Below, in pieces: positions 1 through 5,410 of a stretch of DNA of 6,240 bases; positions within the stretch are counted from its first letter, which is position 1, and each line of letters starts with the position of its first letter. The stretch covers positions 1 through 6,240 of the forward strand of contig CAZLTC010000092.1 of NCBI GenBank assembly GCA_964562405.1, written 5' to 3'. The stretch is from WJLY01 sp964562405 (GTDB lineage: Bacteria > Joyebacterota > Joyebacteria > Joyebacterales > Joyebacteraceae). The notes under the pieces were generated by a model, which was given only the letters and a program-made list of their open reading frames with translations, had not been told where the DNA came from and made no database searches. A program made the position numbers and the translations under genes.

Positions 1-501
1 CGAGGCACCATGCGCTCCTCGAGGCGTCTCGTGGCGGCGCCCGGCGAATGGCGCACCCGCCGAGCTGGCCTTCGCTATCCTTGAACGGTGGGCAGGCATC
101 GAGATTCGGAGCAACCTGCCCATGGTAGTTGTACCACTTCTGGAGACAGGGCGCTGCACTTGAGGATGTCGGCATCACTGCCTCGGGGAGCACGCTGCCT
201 GCATCCCAGAACACTGCGCGGCCGGTGCGAACGCTCCAGCGAGTGGGCCGATTACAGGAAGGGGTCCTGGAGGCGCGGTGTTCCCGGCATACGTTGGGAG
301 GAAGGGATGATGAGGCCGGGGGCCCCTCACGCGCCATTGATCCTGGCCGAGCGGGCACTGGCCCGTCCCAAGTCCCCTGCCGACGCGGCCCCCGCAGGAA
401 CGAGGGTGCTGCCCTTGACCTTGAACCTGACACGAATCACCTCCATCTCCCGCCCCCGCTTCCTCTGTTGGGCTTCGTAGCGGGCCCCCGCTACCAAACA
501 T
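1..501. other. Unassigned region, no recognisable gene
   Basis: Several overlapping open frames exist here on both strands, as expected for GC-rich DNA. None has a good ribosome binding site or a recognisable motif. The + frame that is open from the window edge ends at a TGA at 161-163 and could be the last ~53 codons of a gene lying to the left. A 39-codon minus frame (446 to 327, starting MEVIRVRFKVKG) has beta-strand-like alternation but only a GGGAG abutting its ATG, so I do not call it. The only structured elements are a 31-bp repeat copy (114-144) and the hairpin just past the right edge (502-533). Confidence 0.5.
114..144 (+). repeat. 31-bp dispersed repeat, copy 1 (28/31 identical to 3822-3852)
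   Basis: The block acctgccc, three variable bases, then gtagttgtaccacttctgga occurs here and at 3822-3852 in the same orientation. Only the three middle bases differ (atg here, cga there). Inside it is a near-palindrome, AGTtGTACcACT (127-138, 10 of 12 positions symmetric, GTAC centre), resembling a GntR-type operator. Read on the minus strand in one frame, both copies encode QKWYNY-x-GQV, and the three variable bases form exactly one codon (His here, Ser there). A decayed coding repeat is therefore the main alternative. Confidence 0.7.
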
Positions 502-533
502 GAACCGCTCGGGCCTACTGGCCCGGGCGGTTC
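502..533 (+). terminator. Terminator-like hairpin without a U tract
   Basis: Arms 502-515 and 520-533 pair over 14 positions around a TACT loop. The single non-Watson-Crick pair (509/526) would be U-G in a + strand RNA and A-C in a minus strand RNA, so the fold is slightly better for rightward transcripts. Neither side has a T run. It lies about 140 bp beyond the stop of the leftward stress-protein gene and could end that transcript or one arriving from the left. Function as a terminator is inferred from stem strength only. Confidence 0.45.
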
Positions 534-673
534 GCTGCTCCGACAGGCTCCGGGACAAGGTAGGTGATTGCCACCTCCGGTTGTTCCGGAGCCAGTCTTG
601 TCTCCTCCACCGGCCCGAGTCTATCTCTCGAACCGGAGCAGTCCCAGGGGGTCGGTTCTATCGTGCTATCCGA
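534..673. other. Spacer downstream of the stress-protein gene, with short inverted repeats
   Basis: No gene is seen. Three short pairings are present: 546-553 with 586-593 (8 bp), 575-580 with 586-591 (6 bp, mutually exclusive with the first), and 562-566 with 572-576 (5 bp). A further 6-bp pairing joins 630-635 to 653-658. In leftward transcription this would be the 3' untranslated part of the stress-protein mRNA. With GC-rich DNA these pairings may be chance. Confidence 0.3.
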
Positions 674-1129
674 TCATGCTTTGACTACCATGACAGGTAT
701 CTTCGTGTCGCTGTGGATCACCCCATAGGTGACGCTGCCGAGAACCATGGCTCCCAGAGCACTCCGTCCATGTGAACCCATGATGATGAGATCCACCTTT
801 GAGCTCTCGGCCTCTTTCACGATCTCCTCGACAGGATGTCCCGTCGCTATTACAGTCTTCGAGGCTACGTCGTTCTCTTTGCAGAGTTCCTCTATCTCTT
901 CGGCGAATCTTCCGGCAGCCTCGCGCAGATAGTCCTCGACGGACTCTATCATGTGCTTCGCAGTATGCGAGGCGGGGATTGTCGGCCCCATCCCCATGGA
1001 TGACCGCATATCAACAACGCTCAGAGCCAATACCGAGGCCCGTAACTGCTTTGCGAGATCAACCGCATACGTGGCCGCCTTCTGAGCTACCTTTGACCCG
1101 TCTGTCGCCACAAGGATCTTCGAGATCAT
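674..1129 (-). CDS. Universal stress protein, UspA family, ATP-binding type
   Basis: The 151-residue protein has the length of a single-domain Usp. It opens with the usual hydrophobic first strand and acidic residue (ISKILVATDGS, D10). It carries the Usp nucleotide-binding signature G-2x-G-9x-G-S at residues 118-132 (G118, G121, G131, S132) and the conserved ATGHP stretch near 95-99. It ends in a typical last strand, IPVMVVKA. This signature marks the ATP-binding MJ0577-like branch rather than the non-binding UspA branch. The protein is expected to be a cytoplasmic dimer acting in stress adaptation; its specific role is unknown. The ATG at 1127-1129 is preceded by GAGGAGG (1134-1140) with a 4-nt spacer, which fixes the start. 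It stands alone, with no same-strand neighbour within 400 bp on either side. Confidence 0.95.
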   Translation of the reverse strand: MISKILVATDGSKVAQKAATYAVDLAKQLRASVLALSVVDMRSSMGMGPTIPASHTAKHMIESVEDYLREAAGRFAEEIEELCKENDVASKTVIATGHPVEEIVKEAESSKVDLIIMGSHGRSALGAMVLGSVTYGVIHSDTKIPVMVVKA

Positions 1130-1155
1130 ATATCCTCCTCCAATCGTCGAAGTGA

Positions 1156-1549
1156 TACCTTGACCATCTAGAGTTCGTCGGTATCTTCACGCACGGGACG
1201 TCACGAACGTCTGGTGATAGTGTCTGCCTTCAGTTTCCCGTTGCGGACCACCTCGCACCACCCGGCCTCAAGCTGGGTCTCTCAGCACGGATGCTGGCCT
1301 GCGGAGAAGCGCTCCTTACCCTCGACCTGCCCGACCCCTGCGTTGTGCGGGTCAAGCTCTTCGATCTCGGCGGACGCCAGGTCATTGGTCTTGCGGATGG
1401 AGTGCTCAGCGCGGGCACGCACGAATGGCGATGGAGCGGCGCGGACGAGGCCGTGCCCGCAGCTGGTTGAGCAGGGCCGCCTGATGAGAACGAGCTACAG
1501 AGGCAGGAGCTTCTACCTCAGGAGGCCCTGCTCGGACGACGCGTCATAG
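1156..1549 (+). pseudogene. Frameshifted remnant of a FlgD-like Ig (FlgD_ig) C-terminal domain
   Basis: The frame with codons starting at 1201 (open 1156-1467, TGA at 1468-1470) reads LTLDLPDPCVVRVKLFDLGG, then RQV, an LADGVLSAGTHEW stretch and RWSGADEAVPAAG. This is the strand pattern of the FlgD_ig fold: LP..a.VrV.lyDl.GR.V, then G.l.aG.hew.W.G.d. The expected last strands, LMRTSYRGRSFYLRR (1481-1525), lie in the next frame, ending TAG at 1547-1549, so a single-base shift sits at about 1465-1480. The 5' side has a stop at 1153-1155, no start codon with a binding site, and no signal peptide or upstream domain. In FCB-group and related candidate phyla this domain ends large secreted proteins, some of them type IX secretion cargo. 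Here it looks like the leftover 3' end of such a gene. A sequencing error could explain the shift but not the missing 5' part. Confidence 0.65.
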
Positions 1550-1565
1550 CTAGGACCGGCGCGTT

Positions 1566-1859
1566 TCACTTGCAGGGGCCCTTCTTGCCGCCCCTGCCCT
1601 TGCCGGTACCACCGCCCCGTCCTCCGCCCGTGCCCTGTCCTGTACCCTTGCCCTGTCCTGTACCCTTGCCCTGNNNNNNNNNNNNNNNNNNNNNNNNNNN
1701 NNNNNNNNNNNNNNNNNNNNNNNNNNNNNNNNNNNNNNNNNNNNNNNNNNNNNNNNNNNNNNNNNNNNNNNNNCCTCTGCCCTTGCCCTTACCGCCGCCT
1801 CGACCGTCGCGAGGCCCATTCGCCCCGCTCCGGGGGCCCTGGCCATCTCTCCCCGGCAT
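1566..1859 (-). CDS. Small Gly/Lys/Arg-rich repeat protein, possibly DUF5320-like (contains assembly gap)
   Basis: The visible N-terminus (MPGRDGQGPRSGANGPRDGR, then GGGKGKGR) and C-terminus (repeated QGKGTG, then GGGRGGGTGKGRGGKKGPCK) are separated by a 100-N gap. True length and frame across the gap are therefore unknown. Both halves independently show the same Gly-rich composition. The start is well supported: GGGAGGTGA (1866-1874) lies 9 nt ahead of the ATG, close to a full anti-SD match, and overlaps the stop of the upstream hydrolase gene 6 bp away. The MP-x-x-D-G-x-GP-x-x-x-GP opening resembles DUF5320 proteins (MPxxDGTGPxGxGP), which are recalled from clusters with NifX-like and MBL proteins in anaerobes. 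That assignment is tentative. One Cys is visible near the C-terminus. The protein is strongly basic and probably disordered, so nucleic-acid or metal binding are possibilities only. Confidence 0.6.
   Translation of the reverse strand: MPGRDGQGPRSGANGPRDGRGGGKGKGRXXXXXXXXXXXXXXXXXXXXXXXXXXXXXXXXXXQGKGTGQGKGTGQGTGGGRGGGTGKGRGGKKGPCK
1631..1673 (-). repeat. 18-bp tandem repeat inside the Gly-rich gene
   Basis: The unit ccctgtcctgtacccttg occurs as two exact copies (1633-1650, 1651-1668), plus 5 bases of a third before the N gap and 2 matching bases ahead. On the coding strand it encodes GTGQGK repeats. Since 18 is a multiple of 3, copy-number change would preserve the frame. The gap probably exists because more copies follow, so the copy number is unknown. 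Confidence 0.9.
1674..1773. other. Assembly gap, 100 N
   Basis: Exactly 100 N, the usual placeholder for a gap of unknown size. It falls at the edge of the 18-bp tandem repeat. Unlike the second gap, the two flanks do not overlap exactly, so sequence is probably missing here. Confidence 0.95.
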
Positions 1860-1865
1860 CCGGAA

Positions 1866-1874
1866 TCACCTCCC
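1866..1874 (-). promoter_or_regulatory. Strong Shine-Dalgarno of the Gly-rich gene overlapping the hydrolase stop
   Basis: On the minus strand this reads GGGAGGTGA, with 9 nt from GGAGG to the ATG at 1857-1859. Its TGA (1866-1868) is the stop codon of the preceding hydrolase gene, so termination there delivers ribosomes directly to this site. It decides the start of the downstream gene and supports translational coupling. Confidence 0.8.
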
Positions 1875-2744
1875 TTCCTGAAAGTGCGTGCCATCAGCTA
1901 CGCCCCGCGCGGCTCCGAATGTGTAAGCCGCTCCTGCCAGGCCGGGTACGACACGTTCGCCGAAGACATCTCTCAACCTCTCGACGGCGACGCCTCCCGT
2001 GCAATGGCATGGGACGATCAGGTCCAGATCAAGATCCTTCAGGGAATCCATGGTGTGCTGCAGCCGCCGCTCGCTCGCTCCAGTCAAGTGGAAGCCACCG
2101 ATCACGGCATGAATCCGAGGCTCACCGCTCAACCGCTGCGCATAGCGCAGCGTGTTGATCAGGCCCGCGTGGCTGCATCCGACGATCACGACCAGTCCGC
2201 GCTCCGTGCGAATCCACAGCGCGAGATCGTCCGTGATCGCGTCGCTGCGGATACCACCGGCGTCGATGAAGAACGGGCCTCCGGTGTCCTCGTAGTCGGT
2301 GAGACGCGGGATCGGGCCGGTGATCCCTGCGCCGGCAGCTATCTCAAGCTGCCGCTGAACCCAGTGCACTCCTCCGAAACAGGGGTCCTCGAGCACGAGT
2401 CTCGTGGCCTCGGGCATGCCGATCGACCTAGCCGATCCATCATGGACGGAGTACCGGCGGGCCACTGCCGCCGGGTGAAGATACACCTGAGCATCAGGCG
2501 CCAGCTCGATAACCAGGGGCACCCCACCCGTGTGATCGTAGTGCCCGTGACTCAGGACCAGGATGTCCGTTGCGCGCAGGTCGATGCCGAGCTTGCTCGC
2601 GTTGCCGGGGAGCGACGGTCCCTGCCCCGTGTCGAAGAGCAGCTGCCGCCCGACGGCCTCAACCCAGACGGCGAACCCATGCTCGGACGCCAGACCGTCC
2701 TTCGCCGTGTTGTCTACAACGATAGTGACCTTGGCCGCGCTCAT
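1866..2744 (-). CDS. Metallo-beta-lactamase-fold hydrolase, COG1237 type
   Basis: This 292-residue protein carries the metal motif SHGHYDH (residues 65-71: H66, H68, D70, H71), further ligand motifs GCSH (189-192) and GGFHL (216-220), and the PCHCTG motif (245-250). The family opening is present (IVVDNTA; LLFDTGQG at 35-42). This set fits the COG1237 branch, whose characterised archaeal member makes the ribofuranosyl-aminobenzene 5'-phosphate intermediate of methanopterin synthesis from a dihydropterin. Bacterial members lack a proven substrate, so pterin or folate chemistry is only a lead. No signal peptide is seen, so it is expected to be cytoplasmic. I chose ATG 2742-2744: GAGGA (2751-2755) lies 6 nt ahead, homology begins there, and it forms an ATGA overlap with the phosphatase stop. 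An in-frame upstream ATG at 2852 would add 36 residues of phosphatase-overlapping sequence and was not used. Confidence 0.92.
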   Translation of the reverse strand: MSAAKVTIVVDNTAKDGLASEHGFAVWVEAVGRQLLFDTGQGPSLPGNASKLGIDLRATDILVLSHGHYDHTGGVPLVIELAPDAQVYLHPAAVARRYSVHDGSARSIGMPEATRLVLEDPCFGGVHWVQRQLEIAAGAGITGPIPRLTDYEDTGGPFFIDAGGIRSDAITDDLALWIRTERGLVVIVGCSHAGLINTLRYAQRLSGEPRIHAVIGGFHLTGASERRLQHTMDSLKDLDLDLIVPCHCTGGVAVERLRDVFGERVVPGLAGAAYTFGAARGVADGTHFQEGR

Positions 2745-3792
2745 GGGTGATCCTCGGGCAGCGCATCGCGCCGCGACGATCGCCGGCCATCCGGTTGCCA
2801 CAGCGCGTGGGTTCCGACCGGCAGTCCAACCTCGCGGGAGACAACCGGGCACTTCACCTTGAAGAGGAAGACGATGTGCCTGTTGAGCCCGCTGAGCGTC
2901 TCGAAGTTGCCCTGACCCTTGGCGATAACCAGATCAGCCCCATCGAACCGTTCTCGGAAGGAATCGCTGCAATCCGCGAGAATCGTACCCGGCGCGTCCG
3001 AGCCGTTGTCGATGACGTCTACCAGCTCGGTCATCCTCACCTCGCTCGCATCGGCGAGCGTGGCATCGTTGAGCACAGGGCCACCACGCACCCCGACCGT
3101 GACGCGCTCGGGACCGAGCTGCTCGATGAGCAGCCGATCCACGGCTATCTCTCCAGCATTATCAGCCAGATAGAGAATATCAGCTGCGTCAGCCGCCGCC
3201 TTCCGAAACGCCTCTCCATAGCCGCGAAGCTGCNNNNNNNNNNNNNNNNNNNNNNNNNNNNNNNNNNNNNNNNNNNNNNNNNNNNNNNNNNNNNNNNNNN
3301 NNNNNNNNNNNNNNNNNNNNNNNNNNNNNNNNNATCAGCTGCGTCAGCCGCCGCCTTCCGAAACGCCTCTCCATAGCCGCGAAGCTGCTCCCGGGGCGCA
3401 CCACGCAGCGCCAAGCGGACGTCGTCGTCGGTGATAGCAGCGACGACGCCCATGTCGATCGCATTGGCGGCGACGGCGCACCTGGCTGCAGCCAGCAGGG
3501 GATCAGGCGCCTGTCTCACGATGGCTGTCAACTCGGGCAGAGCCTCCATGGCCAGTTGGTTGGAGCGGCGCTTGGCGGCTTGGTAGGGATCCCTGACGCC
3601 CGTCAGCTCTCGCAGCCTCCGATGGATGGCCTGTCCCACGAAGGGCGGCGGGCGGTTGAGATCCAGCTCGGCCGCCATCCGCAACACGTCCCGGACAATC
3701 CGCTCGTGAACACGAGCGTCCGATGTGAAGATGCGCGCTGCTTCTAAACTCTGTCGCAGGAAACACGGAACGCAGTCGAGATAGCTGTTCAT
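2741..3792 (-). CDS. DUF89/ARMT1-like metal-dependent phosphatase (frame broken only by a false gap)
   Basis: As printed, the frame is interrupted by a 100-N gap plus a 55-bp duplicate. Removing these 155 bases (155 mod 3 = 2) joins both parts into one 298-residue frame, the usual size of stand-alone DUF89 proteins. Visible motifs in joined numbering: N-terminal CVPC (C7, C10) typical of prokaryotic subfamily I; LADNAGEI (157-164); RGGPVLND (184-191); DNGSDAPGT (210-218); KGQGNFETL (240-248). The acidic and Asn residues in these stretches form the metal and phosphate site of the family, whose members hydrolyse damaged or unwanted phosphometabolites (damage-control phosphatases). The real substrate is not predictable. 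The ATG at 3790-3792 has GAGGTG at 3795-3800. It is the first gene of the leftward operon, and its TGA overlaps the next gene's ATG. It probably acts in the cytoplasm on a small phosphorylated metabolite. Confidence 0.9.
3179..3233. repeat. Duplicated contig end, left copy (55 bp, exact)
   Basis: These 55 bases recur without a mismatch at 3334-3388, directly on the other side of the N gap. The duplicate is an assembly overlap rather than a biological repeat, because collapsing the pair restores the phosphatase frame and its conserved LADNAGEI motif. An overlap of exactly 55 bases fits a de Bruijn k-mer of that size. Confidence 0.95.
3234..3333. other. Assembly gap, 100 N, almost certainly false
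   Basis: Exactly 100 N between identical 55-bp ends. The true distance is most likely negative: the contigs overlap by 55 bp and no sequence is missing. Any frame read through this gap is an artefact. Confidence 0.92.
3334..3388. repeat. Duplicated contig end, right copy (55 bp, exact)
   Basis: Identical to 3179-3233. This copy continues in frame into the N-terminal part of the phosphatase gene (residues up to about 153), while the other copy continues into the C-terminal part. Confidence 0.95.
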
Positions 3793-3821
3793 TTCACCTC
3801 TGATTCGCCGCTGCTCCCATG

Positions 3822-3852
3822 ACCTGCCCCGAGTAGTTGTACCACTTCTGGA
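3822..3852 (+). repeat. 31-bp dispersed repeat, copy 2
   Basis: Matches 114-144 at 28 of 31 bases, including a run of 20 identical bases (3833-3852). Its near-palindrome AGTtGTACcACT lies at 3835-3846, about 43-54 bp ahead of the phosphatase start codon, the position expected for an operator or promoter element of the leftward operon. Confidence 0.7.
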
Positions 3853-3862
3853 AGTAGGATGC

Positions 3863-3880
3863 CACGCCTGGCACGCCTGG
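3863..3880. repeat. 9-bp tandem direct repeat (CACGCCTGG x2)
   Basis: Two adjacent exact copies of CACGCCTGG (3863-3871, 3872-3880). Too short to assign a role; possibly a replication-slippage product. Confidence 0.5.
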
Positions 3881-3939
3881 CGGGAGTATCTGTGAGCTTC
3901 AGGCTGGTGCGGTGCTTACCGCGGCGGGGCCACTCAGCT

Positions 3940-3968
3940 TTGTGTCTTGACCTGGAGAGTGATATCAT
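3940..3968 (+). promoter_or_regulatory. Possible sigma-70-like promoter of the rightward genes
   Basis: TATCAT (3963-3968) matches the -10 consensus at 5 of 6 bases. A weak TTGTGT (3940-3945, 3 of 6) lies 17 nt upstream. A better -35 word, TTGACC (3947-3952), is only 10 nt from this -10 and would need another one. The 15-bp palindrome at 3967-3981 would cover the end of the -10 and the start point. The leader would be about 165 nt. Confidence 0.3.
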
Positions 3969-3981
3969 GTCGATACGACAT
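3967..3981. promoter_or_regulatory. Perfect palindrome ATGTCG-ATA-CGACAT, operator candidate
   Basis: Two 6-bp arms (3967-3972 and 3976-3981) are exact reverse complements with a 3-base spacer. It lies in the intergenic region next to a possible -10 box. TGTCG/CGACA half-sites resemble those bound by TetR-like dimeric repressors, but no regulator gene is in the window. The operator role is inference. Confidence 0.4.
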
Positions 3982-4054
3982 CCCTCACTGCATCTTCAGT
4001 TGCTTTGCGCTGGATCCGTGATGCGACAGCCGAAAGAGGAGATAGAACGAGGCT

Positions 4055-4081
4055 CGGTCCAGACACGGCACGACTGGACCG
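4055..4081 (+). other. Leader hairpin upstream of the membrane protein gene
   Basis: CGGTCCAG (4055-4062) and CTGGACCG (4074-4081) are exact complements around an 11-nt loop, about 60 bp ahead of the start codon. No U run follows, so it is not an ordinary intrinsic terminator. It could be a leader structure or chance. Confidence 0.4.
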
Positions 4082-4141
4082 CTCTCATTGTCACACGGGG
4101 CTTGACCACATGGCAGAGTGGAGGTGAAAGGCCGGTAGACA

Positions 4142-5353
4142 ATGCGCACGCGATTCGAGCGATGGGTCCTGCTGGTGGGGCTTCTAACTGTCGTGTTCTA
4201 CCTGCCGTCGGTGATGGCCGCTCCATGCGACGACGAACTCCACTCATTGTACCAGGCGGCGCTGACGCTGAAGCACCCTTCTCGCATTCTGCTCCCCTGG
4301 ATGGGAGGGGTATTCCGCATCCTGCCGAAGCTCGTTATCATGGGAGGTCTCAGCCTGTGGGGCCTGCGGATCTCCATGTACCACTTGCTCAACATCGCAC
4401 TCCACGTGTTCTCGACGGTGCTCGTCGCGCGGCTCGCCAGAAACTGGAGTGGCTCTGACCGTGTGGGCATATGGACAGCGGCGCTCTTTGCGTTTGGACT
4501 GGGCCACGCGGGCAAGGCAGTTGTCGTCATCAGCAACGTGACGATGCTCTTGGGCCTCGCGCTGATGCTCGCCTCACTGAGTCTCCTCTGGTCCGGCAGA
4601 TGGAAGCCCGCTCTCGTGCTGTTCCTCCTGGCCGCTGCGTCACACGAGGTGGTGATCGTTGCCCCCCTGCTCATCCTCCCTCTCGCGTGCGTGGCGGAGG
4701 ATAGGAGCCTGCTGTCCTCAACGCCGCTGATTCGTCGCCTGGTCGGGATGAGGAGAGTCCCCATGGCCGTGTCCTTCATCCTGCTTGCACTCATACCGCT
4801 CTCGTTCTTTCCGGGCCTCATCGGAAGACTTTGCTCATTCGAGGTCAGGATGATCTCGTTCGTCTTCCTTCCTCTCACCACGGGAGGAGCGGCGATCATG
4901 CCCGGTCATGTCGGAGATGTGGTTGCCAAAGTGGTCCCCTTCATCATCGCGCGGCAGTTCTGGATCGGCGCTGTGATCCTCCTCCCCCTATCGTACCTCG
5001 TATGGCGCGGGAGGGCGCTCTATGCACTGGGAGCGGGATGGGTGATGCTCTTCTGTCTTCCGTCCTGGGCCATCGCGCAGCACTGGGAGGGGCCGTGGCT
5101 CGAGTTACGCTACACCTACATTCCCGCGATAGGCATCTGCCTGATCGTCTCCAGTCTCGCAGTGCGAATCGCGGAGCGCCACAGACTAGCCTCGGCCATG
5201 CTACTTTCGCTCCTTGTCTTGTGGAGCGTGACCCTCAGCGGCCTCTGGTTGCGGCGGTACATCCGGATCAGCCGCAGCCCGTACGAGGTTGCGCTCCGGG
5301 CAGAGTTCTACAACGAAATGGCGGACGTCGATAGCCGATGGGTGCTGCCCTGA
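4142..5353 (+). CDS. Polytopic membrane protein, GT-C glycosyltransferase-like (TMTC-type core)
   Basis: The 403-residue protein has about 10-12 hydrophobic segments (roughly 8-25, 63-97, 109-150, 155-183, 206-224, 236-252, 272-310, 325-344, 349-369). Its layout follows the GT-C/TMTC pattern: first helix, an extracytoplasmic loop with acidic pair D30-D31 (CDDEL), then a VFRILPKLV stretch, GLRISMYHLLNIALHVFST (74-92), a helix pair around VVVISNVTMLLG, LLAAASHEVVIVAPLLIL (162-179), and late RYTYIPAIGICLIVS (323-337) matching the family RYxYxPSxG motif. Such enzymes transfer sugars from lipid-linked donors to extracytoplasmic acceptors. Substrate is unknown, and activity is inferred from architecture. 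Unlike many relatives it has no TPR tail. A TAG at 4136-4138 forces the start at 4142. The binding site is weak: GAAAGG 10 nt away, GGAGG 17 nt away. RNB follows 57 bp downstream. Confidence 0.7.
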   Translation: MRTRFERWVLLVGLLTVVFYLPSVMAAPCDDELHSLYQAALTLKHPSRILLPWMGGVFRILPKLVIMGGLSLWGLRISMYHLLNIALHVFSTVLVARLARNWSGSDRVGIWTAALFAFGLGHAGKAVVVISNVTMLLGLALMLASLSLLWSGRWKPALVLFLLAAASHEVVIVAPLLILPLACVAEDRSLLSSTPLIRRLVGMRRVPMAVSFILLALIPLSFFPGLIGRLCSFEVRMISFVFLPLTTGGAAIMPGHVGDVVAKVVPFIIARQFWIGAVILLPLSYLVWRGRALYALGAGWVMLFCLPSWAIAQHWEGPWLELRYTYIPAIGICLIVSSLAVRIAERHRLASAMLLSLLVLWSVTLSGLWLRRYIRISRSPYEVALRAEFYNEMADVDSRWVLP

Positions 5354-5410
5354 GCGTGCCGTAGTGATCGCGTGGTGAGCGCGTGCCCCTACCCCGGAGC
5401 GGAATGACAC

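Larger units (their letters stand above)
3793..4141. other. Divergent intergenic region between the phosphatase operon and the membrane protein gene
   Basis: About 349 bp without a supported gene, which should contain promoters in both directions. It holds the second 31-bp repeat copy (3822-3852), a 9-bp tandem repeat (3863-3880), a possible rightward promoter with a palindrome (3940-3981) and a leader hairpin (4055-4081). On the minus strand a short frame ending VASYFQKWYNYSGQV... stops inside the phosphatase binding site and has an upstream stop. It could be a decayed gene end. Confidence 0.6.

Noticed and set aside
327..446. 39-codon minus-strand frame MEVIRVRFKVKG...
   Set aside because: Beta-like start and open upstream, but the purine run abuts the ATG, no family is recognised and no neighbour context supports it.
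88..558. Three overlapping long open frames (88-480 and 129-503 on +, 175-558 on -)
   Set aside because: They overlap each other in different frames, have low-complexity Arg/Pro/Gly-rich translations, no motif and no binding site. This is typical of spurious ORFs in GC-rich DNA.
1197..1211. GACGT-N5-ACGTC dyad about 70 bp ahead of the stress-protein start
   Set aside because: Five-base arms with a 5-base spacer are expected by chance in a window of this size and no clear promoter surrounds it.
1570..1881. Proline-rich + strand frame through the first gap
   Set aside because: It is the antisense of the Gly-rich gene, would need a TTG start without a binding site, and the opposite strand has a near-perfect Shine-Dalgarno and operon placement.
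1884..2750. 288-codon + strand frame
   Set aside because: Shadow of the MBL hydrolase gene, whose metal-binding motifs are unambiguous on the minus strand.
2745..2852. Upstream ATG extending the MBL hydrolase by 36 residues
   Set aside because: The extension overlaps the phosphatase C-terminal coding region and lacks family similarity, and the internal ATG at 2742-2744 has GAGGA at proper spacing and an ATGA overlap.
3179..3388. Direct repeat with spacer resembling a duplication or repeat array
   Set aside because: The spacer is only N and the copies are exact contig ends. Collapsing them restores a conserved protein frame, so it is an assembly artefact.
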